Source: Vibrio ezurae NBRC 102218
GTDB taxonomy: Bacteria > Pseudomonadota > Gammaproteobacteria > Enterobacterales > Vibrionaceae
Reading direction: 5' to 3'
DNA: 54,309 bases
Assembly (NCBI RefSeq): GCF_000467185.1
Contig: NZ_BATM01000053.1
Span: 1-54,309, forward strand
Shown here: positions 37,966 through 47,103 of the stretch, piece after piece
Position numbering within the stretch: the first letter of the stretch is position 1
Layout of the letters: the number at the start of each line of letters is the position of its first letter
Notes under the pieces: model-generated
Database searches by the model: none
What the model saw: the letters and a program-made list of their open reading frames with translations, nothing else
What the model was told of the DNA's origin: nothing
Program-made: the position numbers and the translations under genes

Positions 37966-37990
37966 GGTGAGTCAATCAGGTGAGTCAATG
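37966..37990 (+). repeat. Tandem 13-bp direct repeat before the integrase start
   Basis: GGTGAGTCAAT occurs at 37966 and again at 37979, just past the tRNA-Ser terminator. The second copy supplies the ribosome site (GGTGA) of the integrase. It may be an integrase arm-type site or an accidental duplication. Confidence 0.5.
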
Positions 37991-39259
37991 TATCTATATA
38001 AAAGTCGTCATTGCGTCTATTTCGTCCGCGTTTGTACCCCCAAAGCACTTGTACAGCAAGGCTATCCGTTCGACTTTAAATTCAGTCTAAAAACCAAGTC
38101 TCGTCCTATCGCCATCAGGCGAAGTGCCCCCATTATTTCTCAAATTCTAAAATCCCTAGATAATGTGGATATATCTAGGGATTCACCTAAAGAAACCAAA
38201 CAAGCAATACTGAGTTCTGTAGACTCACTCCGAAATTCATTTAACGACTCTGGGGTAGATCTTCACTCTTTCTCATCTCAAGCAGATACAAAGCAACAAA
38301 CCGTCAAATCAATTAAGCAAAACTTTGCTCAAGGGTATCGTTGGCAAGAAGAATTCATCGCATCGAAACAAAAAGCGCGGATCACACACCTAACCGTCCA
38401 TCAGTTAAACAAACGAACCCTTTATTTCCTTGATTACTTCAAAAATAAAAAAATCGGTATTACTCAGATCACCGCATCGGATTTGATGGAGTTTGGGAAC
38501 AACCTGCAGTCATGGGATAAAAGCGCCAAAACCAAGAAGGACTTTTGGGGGGCAGCAAAACAATTTTTAAAATGGCTCACTCTAAAACAGCACCTTCCTC
38601 GAAACCCTTTTGAGGGGTTAACTGTTACGTTTAAATCTGAGAAATTTGCATCTGAACAAAGAGAAAAATGGTCTAGTAAACAGATTAAGAACCTGCTCTC
38701 TTGCTCTCAGTTTAAACAAGCATCACCTTCTATGCAGTGGACCGTGCTTCTTCTCATCTATATGGGATTGCGCCCCACTGAAGCATGTCAAATATCAGTA
38801 CGAGATATAAGCATCGAATCCGGTATGTTTGTCCTATCCATCACCGATGAAGGGCAATCACAGAAACTCAAAAATCATCATTCTTTAAGGAAAATTCCAA
38901 TCCATAAGACCTTGCTCCAAAATGGTTTTATTGACTTCGTTCGACAACAAAAAAAGGCGGCAAAGTCTCAGTTATTCGACTGGACCCCCACAGGGAAAGA
39001 CAAGGATTGGACTAAGTTATTCCGAATTCAGTTTGGCAAAATACAATCTTCTATTGAAATGAAACCGAAACAACGACCTACCGCTTATGGTTTTAGGCAC
39101 ACCTTTATCGACTGTTTAAAGCAACAAGGCATTGAGGAATATCAAGTGGCTGAAGTTGTAGGCCATGCCAATCAAAATATGACTTTTGGTCGATATGGGA
39201 AGAAGCTCTCAATGAGTAAATTAAAGGCGGTTATCGATGTTTTCAGCATCGGTGATTAA
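37988..39259 (+). CDS. int: Tyrosine recombinase/integrase of the island
   Basis: A 423-aa phage-type integrase. An N-terminal SAM-like and core-binding region (residues 1-225) precedes the catalytic domain. The first Arg is in MGLRPTEACQI; the box II motif reads AYGFRHTF (Tyr where His is most common, Arg kept); GHANQN supplies the third His, and the nucleophile Tyr is in FGRYGKK. I chose the ATG at 37988 over an upstream GTG. It follows tRNA-Ser directly and probably moves the island into that gene. Confidence 0.88.
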   Translation: MYLYKSRHCVYFVRVCTPKALVQQGYPFDFKFSLKTKSRPIAIRRSAPIISQILKSLDNVDISRDSPKETKQAILSSVDSLRNSFNDSGVDLHSFSSQADTKQQTVKSIKQNFAQGYRWQEEFIASKQKARITHLTVHQLNKRTLYFLDYFKNKKIGITQITASDLMEFGNNLQSWDKSAKTKKDFWGAAKQFLKWLTLKQHLPRNPFEGLTVTFKSEKFASEQREKWSSKQIKNLLSCSQFKQASPSMQWTVLLLIYMGLRPTEACQISVRDISIESGMFVLSITDEGQSQKLKNHHSLRKIPIHKTLLQNGFIDFVRQQKKAAKSQLFDWTPTGKDKDWTKLFRIQFGKIQSSIEMKPKQRPTAYGFRHTFIDCLKQQGIEEYQVAEVVGHANQNMTFGRYGKKLSMSKLKAVIDVFSIGD

Positions 39260-39378
39260 GTAAATTCAAGAGGTGAGTGTTGCGTTTCTTTTTCGATGTA
39301 ACACGATAATTCGCCTTTTTGAACTGACCTACACCACTCCGAAGCAGCAGTACAACGCTGTTGCAGTCGGAGATGACA

Positions 39379-40035
39379 ATGAAAAATTCAACTTGCCCGT
39401 TAGACAAATACAATAAAATCTTAAAGGCATCGTTCAAAAACTCTCACAAAAAATCCACTGCAACGGGTTATATCAGTAGCCTAGATATCATTTGCAATGA
39501 ATTGAAACGCAATTATGTATTTAAAGACTTAAAATACAGCGATATTGTATCCCTCATAACCGATTGGCAGGACCACTACAAAAACAAAACCATAAGTAAC
39601 CGACTGACCATATTAAGAAAATTAACCTTCATGGCGGCCAACGATGGTTTTCTACCTTCGGATCCTTGTGAACATATTATTGGGCTAAAACCCGATAGTG
39701 CCTTAGAAGAGAAAAAGCCGTTCACTACTGAAGAGTTTCGTCGAATGGAAAATACGCACACACAGTGTCAATCAGGCAAGAACCTTGCTTTGCTTCAACG
39801 ATTAGTAGGGCTTCGTATCCAAGAAGCCATTGCTCTTTGCTGGAGCGATATCAATTTTAAAGAACGCCAACTCAATGTTCGTCGATCTCGAACCCTCAGC
39901 GAGTTCAACGCTCCAAAAACAAAACAATCAACACGTGCGTTAGTTCTGACAGACGAAGCTATGCAATTATTAAAAAAGCAGTTTGAGATCACCGGAGCTA
40001 GACAGGCTATTGATATTAAAATTCAAGGGATCTAG
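39379..40035 (+). pseudogene. Second tyrosine recombinase, 3'-truncated
   Basis: 218 aa covering the N-terminal SAM-like domain and the start of the catalytic domain, with the first catalytic Arg in LVGLRIQEAIALCWSDI and the beta-strand Lys region (FNAPKTKQSTRAL). The reading frame ends at IKIQGI, before the HxxR, His and Tyr motifs, so it cannot recombine DNA. GGAG precedes the ATG at 39379. The break coincides with IS-like inverted sequences just downstream. Confidence 0.8.
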
Positions 40036-40169
40036 CTCGGATATAATCTGACAGACACCAAATGAAAATTGGGTAACTGTCAGATCAGGTCTTAATTAGT
40101 ACACTTTAACTCAAGTCTTGAAATGATTTAGCGATATTTCGTCAAAAACAAAAAACCTACCCATTATAA

Positions 40170-40220
40170 TGAACTGCCCCTCAATATTTAGACACCAATT
40201 ATGGGGGGGGGGGCAGTTCA
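40170..40220. mobile_element. IS3-type terminal remnant with G11 run
   Basis: TGAACTGCCCC at 40170-40180 is mirrored by GGGGCAGTTCA at 40210-40220, and the left arm continues to AGACACC in the style of IS3-family ends (TGAACTGCCCC..GGACAC). Only 29 nt remain between, including eleven consecutive G at 40203-40213. A CTGACAG/CTGTCAG inverted pair at about 40049-40084 lies just to the left. No transposase remains. Confidence 0.55.
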
Positions 40221-40241
40221 TTATTAGGTAGATTCTTTCTG

Positions 40242-41936
40242 TTAGAAAATTGTCATTATTACAGCAATGATCTTATCTTTCCGTTGTTGTATTAGCTCTT
40301 TGCTCCACATTCCATTTTCAGGGACAAGGCTCCTTACCTCTCTTTGTTGTTCATTATGGGTGTACGTAGCCAATTTTTGGGTAAGCGATATATTACCAAC
40401 GGCGCAATTATGTGACTTTGACAATAACAAATAATTTCCCAGACAGTTCAAAAACTGATTTATGAATTCTTCATCATAATTCTCATAGCCATGAGGCTTG
40501 CTTTCGGGCTCAGTTGTAGGTGCAATATGTTCCAGTTCTGGACTGATGATTCTATCAAACCGACAAGGTAAATAACCAGCTTTACCTTGTCGTTCCAAAT
40601 GAATTTCGTACTTCCAGAGCAGGTGTTTTGCAACAGAATGATTGATGCGTCCCTGTAGGGATTCATTCAACCTTTCATTGTTCCAATAGGCCCACCACCA
40701 GTCCGTTGTGGTTTTCATCCGTTCAATATGTTCAATTATTGGCGAAATTTCTTTGTTGCTTTCGGTGAATTCCTTAAACACATTATTAATTCTTGAAGTT
40801 ATATCAGCCCGCGTCCCTATCAGACGATGCCGAAGTACCAAAGACTCTAAATATGAACACAGTTTTTCAATTTCATTAAGAGATAAGCCATATCTGTATG
40901 CTTTGATAACAAATGGGAGCGCAACAGCTATTCCGCCTAATGAGATAAGAGAATGGATAGCAAAATTTTCTCGCTCATGTTTGCCAAAAAACAGTGACAA
41001 ATATTCAAAGCTAGACGAAAGCGACCTTGAGAACGACTTGATAAAGTCAAGTTGATTTTCATTAGCTAACATCTGGCTGATTCTGTCTAAAGAGTTTGTT
41101 TCCCAGAGCGAATTAAAGTAAACCCGCAATGTATACAATAAGACATCATCTTCATTAATTCTGTATTCTATCGATGAGATTGATTTATAAATTTTTTCAA
41201 AACGCCCTTTTATTTCCTCAATTAACGAACCAACTTCAGCTTCACCATCCCCATGTAGGTGAACATGATGCATGAACTGTGCTTTCACTATCTCAAGATT
41301 TGATGGTCGTTTTCCGCGACTATTTTGAAAGATAAACATCTGTATCGCCTCTGATTCATGTTGAACCAGGTGTGTGGTACAGGTTGCCTCACCGACAATA
41401 CACAACATTTTTGTCAGATAATTTTCAGACTTATCAGAAAGATGTTTTTTGAAAAAATCGAATGCTCTGACAATACGACGGGACGATTCTGTTTCAAGAC
41501 CATTATGATCAGACCTGTTTTGCTCTATTACATAGTCAATGAATACCTGATTATCGTAGTCAACTGTCCCAAAGCGTATTACGTTTCTCCTCTTAACCAT
41601 GTCTTCATAGCAATCTTCTTCATCGTCAGATAAAGCCCTTATTGATTTCAACCTTGCAAACACAGCAGATAAAAATATCACAATGCTTGTTAAGCGTTGC
41701 TGCCCATCAATTACATTGAACTCTTTTGGCTTTTCCTCGAAAAGGAAGTGACCAAAGTAATAAGGACTAATTGCATTGCTTCTGCTGTACTCCTCTAAAT
41801 CTGACAAAAACACGTCTATCTGCGTGTTTCTGTCAGATTCCGCCATAGGAGTATCCCACGAATACGCGCGCTGATATGCAGGCACAACAATTTTGTTGCC
41901 AGCCATCATTTTTCTAATAGTTGTAGAGGATTCCAT
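40242..41936 (-). CDS. DUF262/DUF1524 protein (GmrSD/SspE-like)
   Basis: A 564-aa protein of the architecture used by type IV restriction systems such as GmrSD. The N-terminal DUF262 (ParB/Srx-like NTPase) has YQRAYSWD at 21-28 and DGQQRLTS at 77-84. A helical middle follows. The C-terminal DUF1524 nuclease-like region starts near residue 466, with the His of LEHIAP and the LGNYLLLSKSHN segment of the HNH-type fold. The ATG has GGAG upstream. Defence against modified or phage DNA is inferred from the family. It shares strand with the chaperone operon but is separated from it by an IS5 remnant. Confidence 0.8.
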   Translation of the reverse strand: MESSTTIRKMMAGNKIVVPAYQRAYSWDTPMAESDRNTQIDVFLSDLEEYSRSNAISPYYFGHFLFEEKPKEFNVIDGQQRLTSIVIFLSAVFARLKSIRALSDDEEDCYEDMVKRRNVIRFGTVDYDNQVFIDYVIEQNRSDHNGLETESSRRIVRAFDFFKKHLSDKSENYLTKMLCIVGEATCTTHLVQHESEAIQMFIFQNSRGKRPSNLEIVKAQFMHHVHLHGDGEAEVGSLIEEIKGRFEKIYKSISSIEYRINEDDVLLYTLRVYFNSLWETNSLDRISQMLANENQLDFIKSFSRSLSSSFEYLSLFFGKHERENFAIHSLISLGGIAVALPFVIKAYRYGLSLNEIEKLCSYLESLVLRHRLIGTRADITSRINNVFKEFTESNKEISPIIEHIERMKTTTDWWWAYWNNERLNESLQGRINHSVAKHLLWKYEIHLERQGKAGYLPCRFDRIISPELEHIAPTTEPESKPHGYENYDEEFINQFLNCLGNYLLLSKSHNCAVGNISLTQKLATYTHNEQQREVRSLVPENGMWSKELIQQRKDKIIAVIMTIF

Positions 41937-42000
41937 ATAATTAACTCCTTTGCTGTGTACTTTGGTTTGTTAAGATCCCGAACTAAGGATGTGGAGGTTT

Positions 42001-42262
42001 GCTTCAAAGTATCGAGAGGTACCATCCAACACCTAACCATTGATATGACGGAACTCAATGGTATAGGGAGAGGGCAAGTGGAAGGTAAAAAAGCGTAGAA
42101 CCGATGGCAAGTATCAAGTTTGGTGAAAGATCCATCTTACAGTCGATACTCATAAGATCATTGCAATCGAACTGACCTTCTCTAGCATGACAGACATGGG
42201 AGTGCTGTCCAATCTACTCCAGCAAACCCGTCGTACCATTAGAGAAATCTCGGAAATCGTGC
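42001..42262 (+). pseudogene. IS5-family transposase fragment (frameshift and stops)
   Basis: Translating the + strand in two joined frames gives VSRGTIQHLTIDMTELN, then GEGKWKVKK, then KIHLTVDTHKIIAIEL and a stretch ending RRTIREISE. This is the recognisable core of IS5/IS903-group transposases (TIQHL.IDSTGLKV.GEGEWKVRKHG..RRVWRKLHLAVD). There are at least two in-frame stops and one frameshift, and both ends are missing. Confidence 0.75.
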
Positions 42263-42290
42263 GCTTAGTTAGGGACTTATCAATGCTTAA

Positions 42291-42833
42291 TTACTTTAAA
42301 TATCCATGTTTTATAAGGTAAGTGCGAATCACACTCTGGCCGGTACGACTGCCTGACCCTTTTTTACTGTTTGGTGGCTCTCCACCTTTTAGCCTGCCAA
42401 TATATTGCCAGCGATGATGTTTTGTATCGATAATAAAAATTTGGCAACTTTCTTGGTAAGCCTTTGTGTTATCTGTATATTCACCAAATAAATTATCTTT
42501 ACAGTTTTTATAACCAATTACACGTGTAACTTGCGATGGGTCTGCGGGTTTATTACGTTCGTTTAGTCTAAATAAAACCCAATCAATTGCTTTATCATTT
42601 AGATTTACTGGTAGTACTTTGCTTGAGTTAGATAAATGAACTGTTCCTATCTCTTTTTTATGCAAAAGGGAAGGCATACTAGAATCAAATCGCGCAACAT
42701 ATTCTTGATGATCTTTTTTTTCATTCTCACCTTGATAATATGTATATGCTAGAAATAATCCAAAACCAATAAAAAGCCAGCCTCCTGGGCCTTGTGACTT
42801 AAGATATCGCCCCATTCCGCCTAAAATATCCAT
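42291..42833 (-). CDS. Small membrane protein downstream of the chaperone operon
   Basis: I do not recognise this 180-aa protein. One hydrophobic segment at residues 17-34 (WLFIGFGLFLAYTYY) is a probable membrane anchor, followed by a soluble domain of about 140 aa with two or three cysteines (GYKNCKDN, ESCQIF) and a basic Gly/Ser-rich tail (PPNSKKGSGSRTG). It is on the same strand as the AAA+/Hsp70 genes, 250 nt past the AAA+ stop, so it could be a fifth component or an independent gene. The IS5 remnant lies directly after it. Confidence 0.6.
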   Translation of the reverse strand: MDILGGMGRYLKSQGPGGWLFIGFGLFLAYTYYQGENEKKDHQEYVARFDSSMPSLLHKKEIGTVHLSNSSKVLPVNLNDKAIDWVLFRLNERNKPADPSQVTRVIGYKNCKDNLFGEYTDNTKAYQESCQIFIIDTKHHRWQYIGRLKGGEPPNSKKGSGSRTGQSVIRTYLIKHGYLK

Positions 42834-43085
42834 GTTTATTCCTTATAGCAATAACCTAGGCATAAGTCTTGGAAATTGCATTTACTTCATATGCGAATTG
42901 TATCTTTATTCGACTGATCACTAAACTGATCGTAAACAACGAAAAAAATTAACGTTTACTTCATTTGGGATTCACCAGATGTGTGTTCCCCTTTTCGAAC
43001 ATCCACCGGTTTAAATATACTCGTTATTTCTTAAAAAATTTTTAGCTGTTTTTCTTTTTTTAAAATACCTGAGCTTGTTATATCC

Positions 43086-44585
43086 TTATAATTCTTTTGA
43101 AAACTCTTCTATTTGTTCAAGTGTAATTGAAGGTTTTGATGTCATAATGACGCTTTCTATTATTTCTTGAGTGATTTTAATTCTTCCGACAAGAGCCTTT
43201 CGAGAAGATTCATCGCAAATGTAATTGATATCACTAGCGACATAGTTTTCCGTCAAACGTGATAACCGAGCATATGAAATTTTATCTTCAAGTGGTCTTT
43301 TCGATAAGATAGTTTTGAATAAACTTTTTCTTGCCTGTTTATCAGGGGCAGGAATCAGAATTTTTTTATCAAATCGCCCAGTACGTAATAACGCACTATC
43401 CATCGAGGATGGTAAGTTGGTAGCGCCAATAACAAAGATACCCCTATCACCACAGTTATTTATCTGCGTTAATAGCTCATTTACCGTCGCTAAGTTCATA
43501 TGGCTGACATTTCCACCACCACCACGAGCAGGAGCTATAGCATCTATCTCATCAATAAAGATGATTGCTGGTGCGTTAACTTCAGCCTTTTGAAAAAGCT
43601 CTTTTACTTTTTCTTGGCTTTCATTTACCCACTTACTCTGGATATCACTTGGTGCAATAGTATAAAAGCTGACGCCTATTTCCTCTGATAGTTTCTGAGC
43701 AAAAAACGTTTTACCACAACCCGGTGGTCCATAAAACAAAATGCCATTTGGAATGGACAATCCATAGCTTTTATAAAGTTCTTTATTTTGGAGTGCTTCG
43801 ATAACATCTACACGTAAAGTCTCTTTAAGCTCCTCCATACCTGCAATTGCAGAAAACCCTTTACCTGATTCCACTTGAGATTGAACCTTAGAACCACTTG
43901 GTAAAATCTGTACTGGTAGTTCGCTCTTACCGGCTAAAGTTTCAAGTGCTGTATTTGCGGTACTTATATTCGAAGGCGTAACTAAACACACCTTCAAAAA
44001 CTTGCTTAGAGTAGAGCCAAGTTCAGAGCTATCAATCCAAAAATCATTCGTGGCTGATAAGTCAAATGAACGATTAAAAAGAATTTCATAGGACAGTTTC
44101 GCAAAATAATAAATCACTTGTGACTCATTTATTGACGTATTATTCTCAAGTAATCTATCAAGGTTAATCACTTTAAATGATGTATTAGCATCATCTGAAA
44201 AGTCGACAATGATATCTTTCTTTGTCATTTCGGTTAAAAAGCCAACATCCATTTCACTACCTATATCGTTTAGCAGTAAAAGTAGCTCTTTTAATAATTT
44301 ATTTATTAGTTGTACTGTTGCTCCGTGATGATTTAAATATTTATCTAAGCTAATGCCCTGTATGTAATTTTCAATCGATATTGGGCAACCATCAATCGTC
44401 TCTATAGAAAAGTTAGACAGATAGTTTGATGCAACATTTGGGATGTTGTTTATCGGGTGAGATAGAGATTTTAAGTAAAACAAAGTACCTACAGAGTTTA
44501 CTACCCTAAAGGTGTCTTTGGTTAATGGGAACTGGATAGTATACTCACCCACCAGTTGCCCTTTACTAAAGCGTGCGCCTTTCAT
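43086..44585 (-). CDS. AAA+ ATPase with N-terminal kinase-like domain
   Basis: A 499-aa protein. Residues 240-499 are a classical AAA domain: Walker A GPPGCGKT at 286-293, Walker B IIFIDEID at 341-348, sensor GATN at 387-390 and an arginine-finger-type RTGR at 401-404, closest in style to FtsH/p97/spastin-type unfoldases. Residues 1-210 resemble a degenerate protein kinase: a strand with Lys39 (FYLKSL), a hinge-like YIQGISLDKYL, and a DIIVDFSDD..FKVINLDRL segment where the catalytic and Mg loops should be, but no HRD or DFG. Its ATG overlaps the Hsp70 stop (TAATG), so the two are made together. Protein unfolding is inferred. Confidence 0.8.
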   Translation of the reverse strand: MKGARFSKGQLVGEYTIQFPLTKDTFRVVNSVGTLFYLKSLSHPINNIPNVASNYLSNFSIETIDGCPISIENYIQGISLDKYLNHHGATVQLINKLLKELLLLLNDIGSEMDVGFLTEMTKKDIIVDFSDDANTSFKVINLDRLLENNTSINESQVIYYFAKLSYEILFNRSFDLSATNDFWIDSSELGSTLSKFLKVCLVTPSNISTANTALETLAGKSELPVQILPSGSKVQSQVESGKGFSAIAGMEELKETLRVDVIEALQNKELYKSYGLSIPNGILFYGPPGCGKTFFAQKLSEEIGVSFYTIAPSDIQSKWVNESQEKVKELFQKAEVNAPAIIFIDEIDAIAPARGGGGNVSHMNLATVNELLTQINNCGDRGIFVIGATNLPSSMDSALLRTGRFDKKILIPAPDKQARKSLFKTILSKRPLEDKISYARLSRLTENYVASDINYICDESSRKALVGRIKITQEIIESVIMTSKPSITLEQIEEFSKEL

Positions 44586-47095
44586 TATCCGATAAGCAGG
44601 CTGTTGTCGTACTGTGTACTACTACCACCTTGCGCCTGGTCGGGCATGTATTGGAAAATCTGACCTACGTAATGTTGTAAATCATCCGCTGTTCGGGCTG
44701 TGTTAATAGCATTTAAACCCTCATCAATTGCGTTTCGTGCTGCAAATCTGTCTTTCCAATTAATGGAATTGTAGTCTTGATTCACTGCCCGAATAAAGTC
44801 AATCAACTGATAGAACCTTGTAATCGTAAAATGCAGGTCATTTAATTGCTTAACCAAATGGCGACCGGATTTAACATCTTCTGACGTTTTGATTTGTCGA
44901 TAAGCTGACTCTAACTCTGACAGTTCACTGGTTGTTTGTACTGTCCCGATGTCATCGTTTGCTTTGTGACAGCGCTCAAGTGCTGAACGGATCTTACCAT
45001 CAACATAGCCCCATTCACCTTCAGAGTGATTCTTATCAACTTGTTTCATCACTTCACGGAGTTTATTACGCGTTTGCATCTGAGTATCTACATCGTTTGC
45101 ATTTGACTCTAACGCTTCTTCTGCACGATTAAGCTCTTCATGAAGCTCAGAGTCATAATCATCTTGCTCGTATAAATCATTACGTGCTTTATTTATCTGC
45201 TCACTTAACCAGTTAGTATCTACTGATTGAACCTTATCTGAAGGAACCGTCACTTCAAAAGTGAAATCAAGGCTAGGAATTTCAGCTTCAAAAGAAACTG
45301 TTTGACTTTCATCTACACGCACGAGCAAGTTTATAATGGAGCCTGCTGGTAGCATAGATGGAATATCTGCACCGGTAATGACAGCGTTATATACATGCTC
45401 ATTATAAATCGCACGAGAACCTTTTGCGTCACTTCCACCTTGATAAAGTGGAATTTTGATGTTGTCTGAAGCATTGCCTGGGCGAATATCCTGCTGTGTT
45501 TTTAAGTTCGAATAAACACCTGTTGCAGGCAGTGACTTGTTTTTCTCAAGCCCCTGAATTGGAGCAAACACGGCTTTTTCAGTCTTAGTATCAAACACTT
45601 CAATACCAAAGTTATGTGGCAATGTCATGCTACCTAATACTGAGCCTTGAATGATATTAAATGAGGCAGGCTGCACCTCAACAACATTTCCTCGACTATC
45701 AAAGGCCTCTATATCAAAACTGTTTGTCTTCCCCTTAATCAGGTGTACATCAAAGATGTCACCACGCTCAGAAAGCTCAACTTTTTCACTCATCCATGCG
45801 CCATCGTTACGTCTCAACTGAACAGTAATTGCACCTGGGTCCGAATTCATTTTATCCTTAGCAAGCTTGATGCTAACGAACTCTTCTAACTCAACACTTG
45901 ATGATTCAAAATCTATACAAAGCTGTACTAGTTCAGAATCACGAGATTCATTTAACACATTTTCTGGTAAAGGGCGGGTTGACGCGTATATCGCCGCACC
46001 GCGAGAGACGACCGTCATAGGATCAACGCTTGTATCTGGCTTGCAGATTTGATCTGCTACCATTTCACGCAAGGTTGGAGATAGTGTTGGACCACCAACT
46101 AATATTAAAGAGTCAAGTGCAGCGCCCGTAAGGTTATTACGTGAAAGAAGGTCGTTCGACAAATCAATTGCCCGCTGTAAAACCGGTGCGAATGCAATTT
46201 TTAAGTCAGATTGTGAGATATCTAAATCGATTTCAATCTCTTCTCCATCATCATCCTCACCACAGTCGCCAGGGTCAACATACAATTGATAGGAATCTTT
46301 GAAAGATAAGTTATTTTTGATATCTTCTGCATAAAATTTAAACGTATTACGAAAAACAGCCCTTTGCATTGAATCAGAAAGAAAATCATCGATTTCAAAT
46401 TCTTCTTGAATATGAGGAATGATGATTTTATCTACGATTGCAAAGTCGAGATCTTTACCTCCCAGATAATTGTCACCCTCAGTATCAATTACCTTAACAA
46501 TACCTTCATCTACCTTGATTAAGGCTGAATCATACGTACCGCCACCGAAATCAAATACTAACCAATAGCCAGCTTTAATATTATCTATGCCATAGGCCAT
46601 CGCCGCAGCTACTGGCTCTTGAAGTGTTTCTACATATGAAAAACCTGCAAGCTTACCCGCACGCTTTACTGCGTCAATTTGGTTAGCTGTATAACCAGCA
46701 GGAATCGTAATAACAGCAGAGTTTACAACTTCATCTTGCACATAGCCTTTTAAGTGCTTAAGTACTTCAGCAGATAGGTCTTCAGAACGAAAGTCTTGTT
46801 CTTTAAAAGAAGATGTATAATTTGCATCTGTTCCCATAGTGCGTTTGTACTCGATATATGAGTTAAATTTCGCATTGGGATTTTTCATCGCTTTTAAGGA
46901 TTCCTGACGGAATATATTATAAGCCGGTTCACCGATATACGTTGCACCTTTACGATTAAAGGCAACACTAGATGGCGTAGTATCTTTTTGATTATCAAGT
47001 GATTTAATAATTTTATAATCACCATTTTCAGCTCGACTAATAGCTGAGTTTGTAGTACCTAAATCGATACCATAATCTATCATTGTTCTTTTCAT
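44585..47095 (-). CDS. Divergent Hsp70 (DnaK-like) chaperone with long helical C-terminus
   Basis: An 836-aa Hsp70 homologue. The ATPase domain covers about residues 1-375 with IDLGTTNS, the phosphate-2 motif VFDFGGGTYD and the adenosine motif LILVGGPTLSPTL, all intact. An acidic insert (CGEDDDGEEIEI) lies near residue 278. The usual hydrophobic linker to the substrate domain is not evident; instead there are beta-rich modules (about 380-640) and a long charged helical region (about 640-825). It is far longer than housekeeping DnaK (about 640 aa). I prefer the ATG at 47095; GTG at 47104 or ATG at 47083 are possible. It lies between a GrpE-like gene and an AAA+ gene. Confidence 0.9.
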   Translation of the reverse strand: MKRTMIDYGIDLGTTNSAISRAENGDYKIIKSLDNQKDTTPSSVAFNRKGATYIGEPAYNIFRQESLKAMKNPNAKFNSYIEYKRTMGTDANYTSSFKEQDFRSEDLSAEVLKHLKGYVQDEVVNSAVITIPAGYTANQIDAVKRAGKLAGFSYVETLQEPVAAAMAYGIDNIKAGYWLVFDFGGGTYDSALIKVDEGIVKVIDTEGDNYLGGKDLDFAIVDKIIIPHIQEEFEIDDFLSDSMQRAVFRNTFKFYAEDIKNNLSFKDSYQLYVDPGDCGEDDDGEEIEIDLDISQSDLKIAFAPVLQRAIDLSNDLLSRNNLTGAALDSLILVGGPTLSPTLREMVADQICKPDTSVDPMTVVSRGAAIYASTRPLPENVLNESRDSELVQLCIDFESSSVELEEFVSIKLAKDKMNSDPGAITVQLRRNDGAWMSEKVELSERGDIFDVHLIKGKTNSFDIEAFDSRGNVVEVQPASFNIIQGSVLGSMTLPHNFGIEVFDTKTEKAVFAPIQGLEKNKSLPATGVYSNLKTQQDIRPGNASDNIKIPLYQGGSDAKGSRAIYNEHVYNAVITGADIPSMLPAGSIINLLVRVDESQTVSFEAEIPSLDFTFEVTVPSDKVQSVDTNWLSEQINKARNDLYEQDDYDSELHEELNRAEEALESNANDVDTQMQTRNKLREVMKQVDKNHSEGEWGYVDGKIRSALERCHKANDDIGTVQTTSELSELESAYRQIKTSEDVKSGRHLVKQLNDLHFTITRFYQLIDFIRAVNQDYNSINWKDRFAARNAIDEGLNAINTARTADDLQHYVGQIFQYMPDQAQGGSSTQYDNSLLIG

Positions 47096-47103
47096 TATTT
47101 TCA

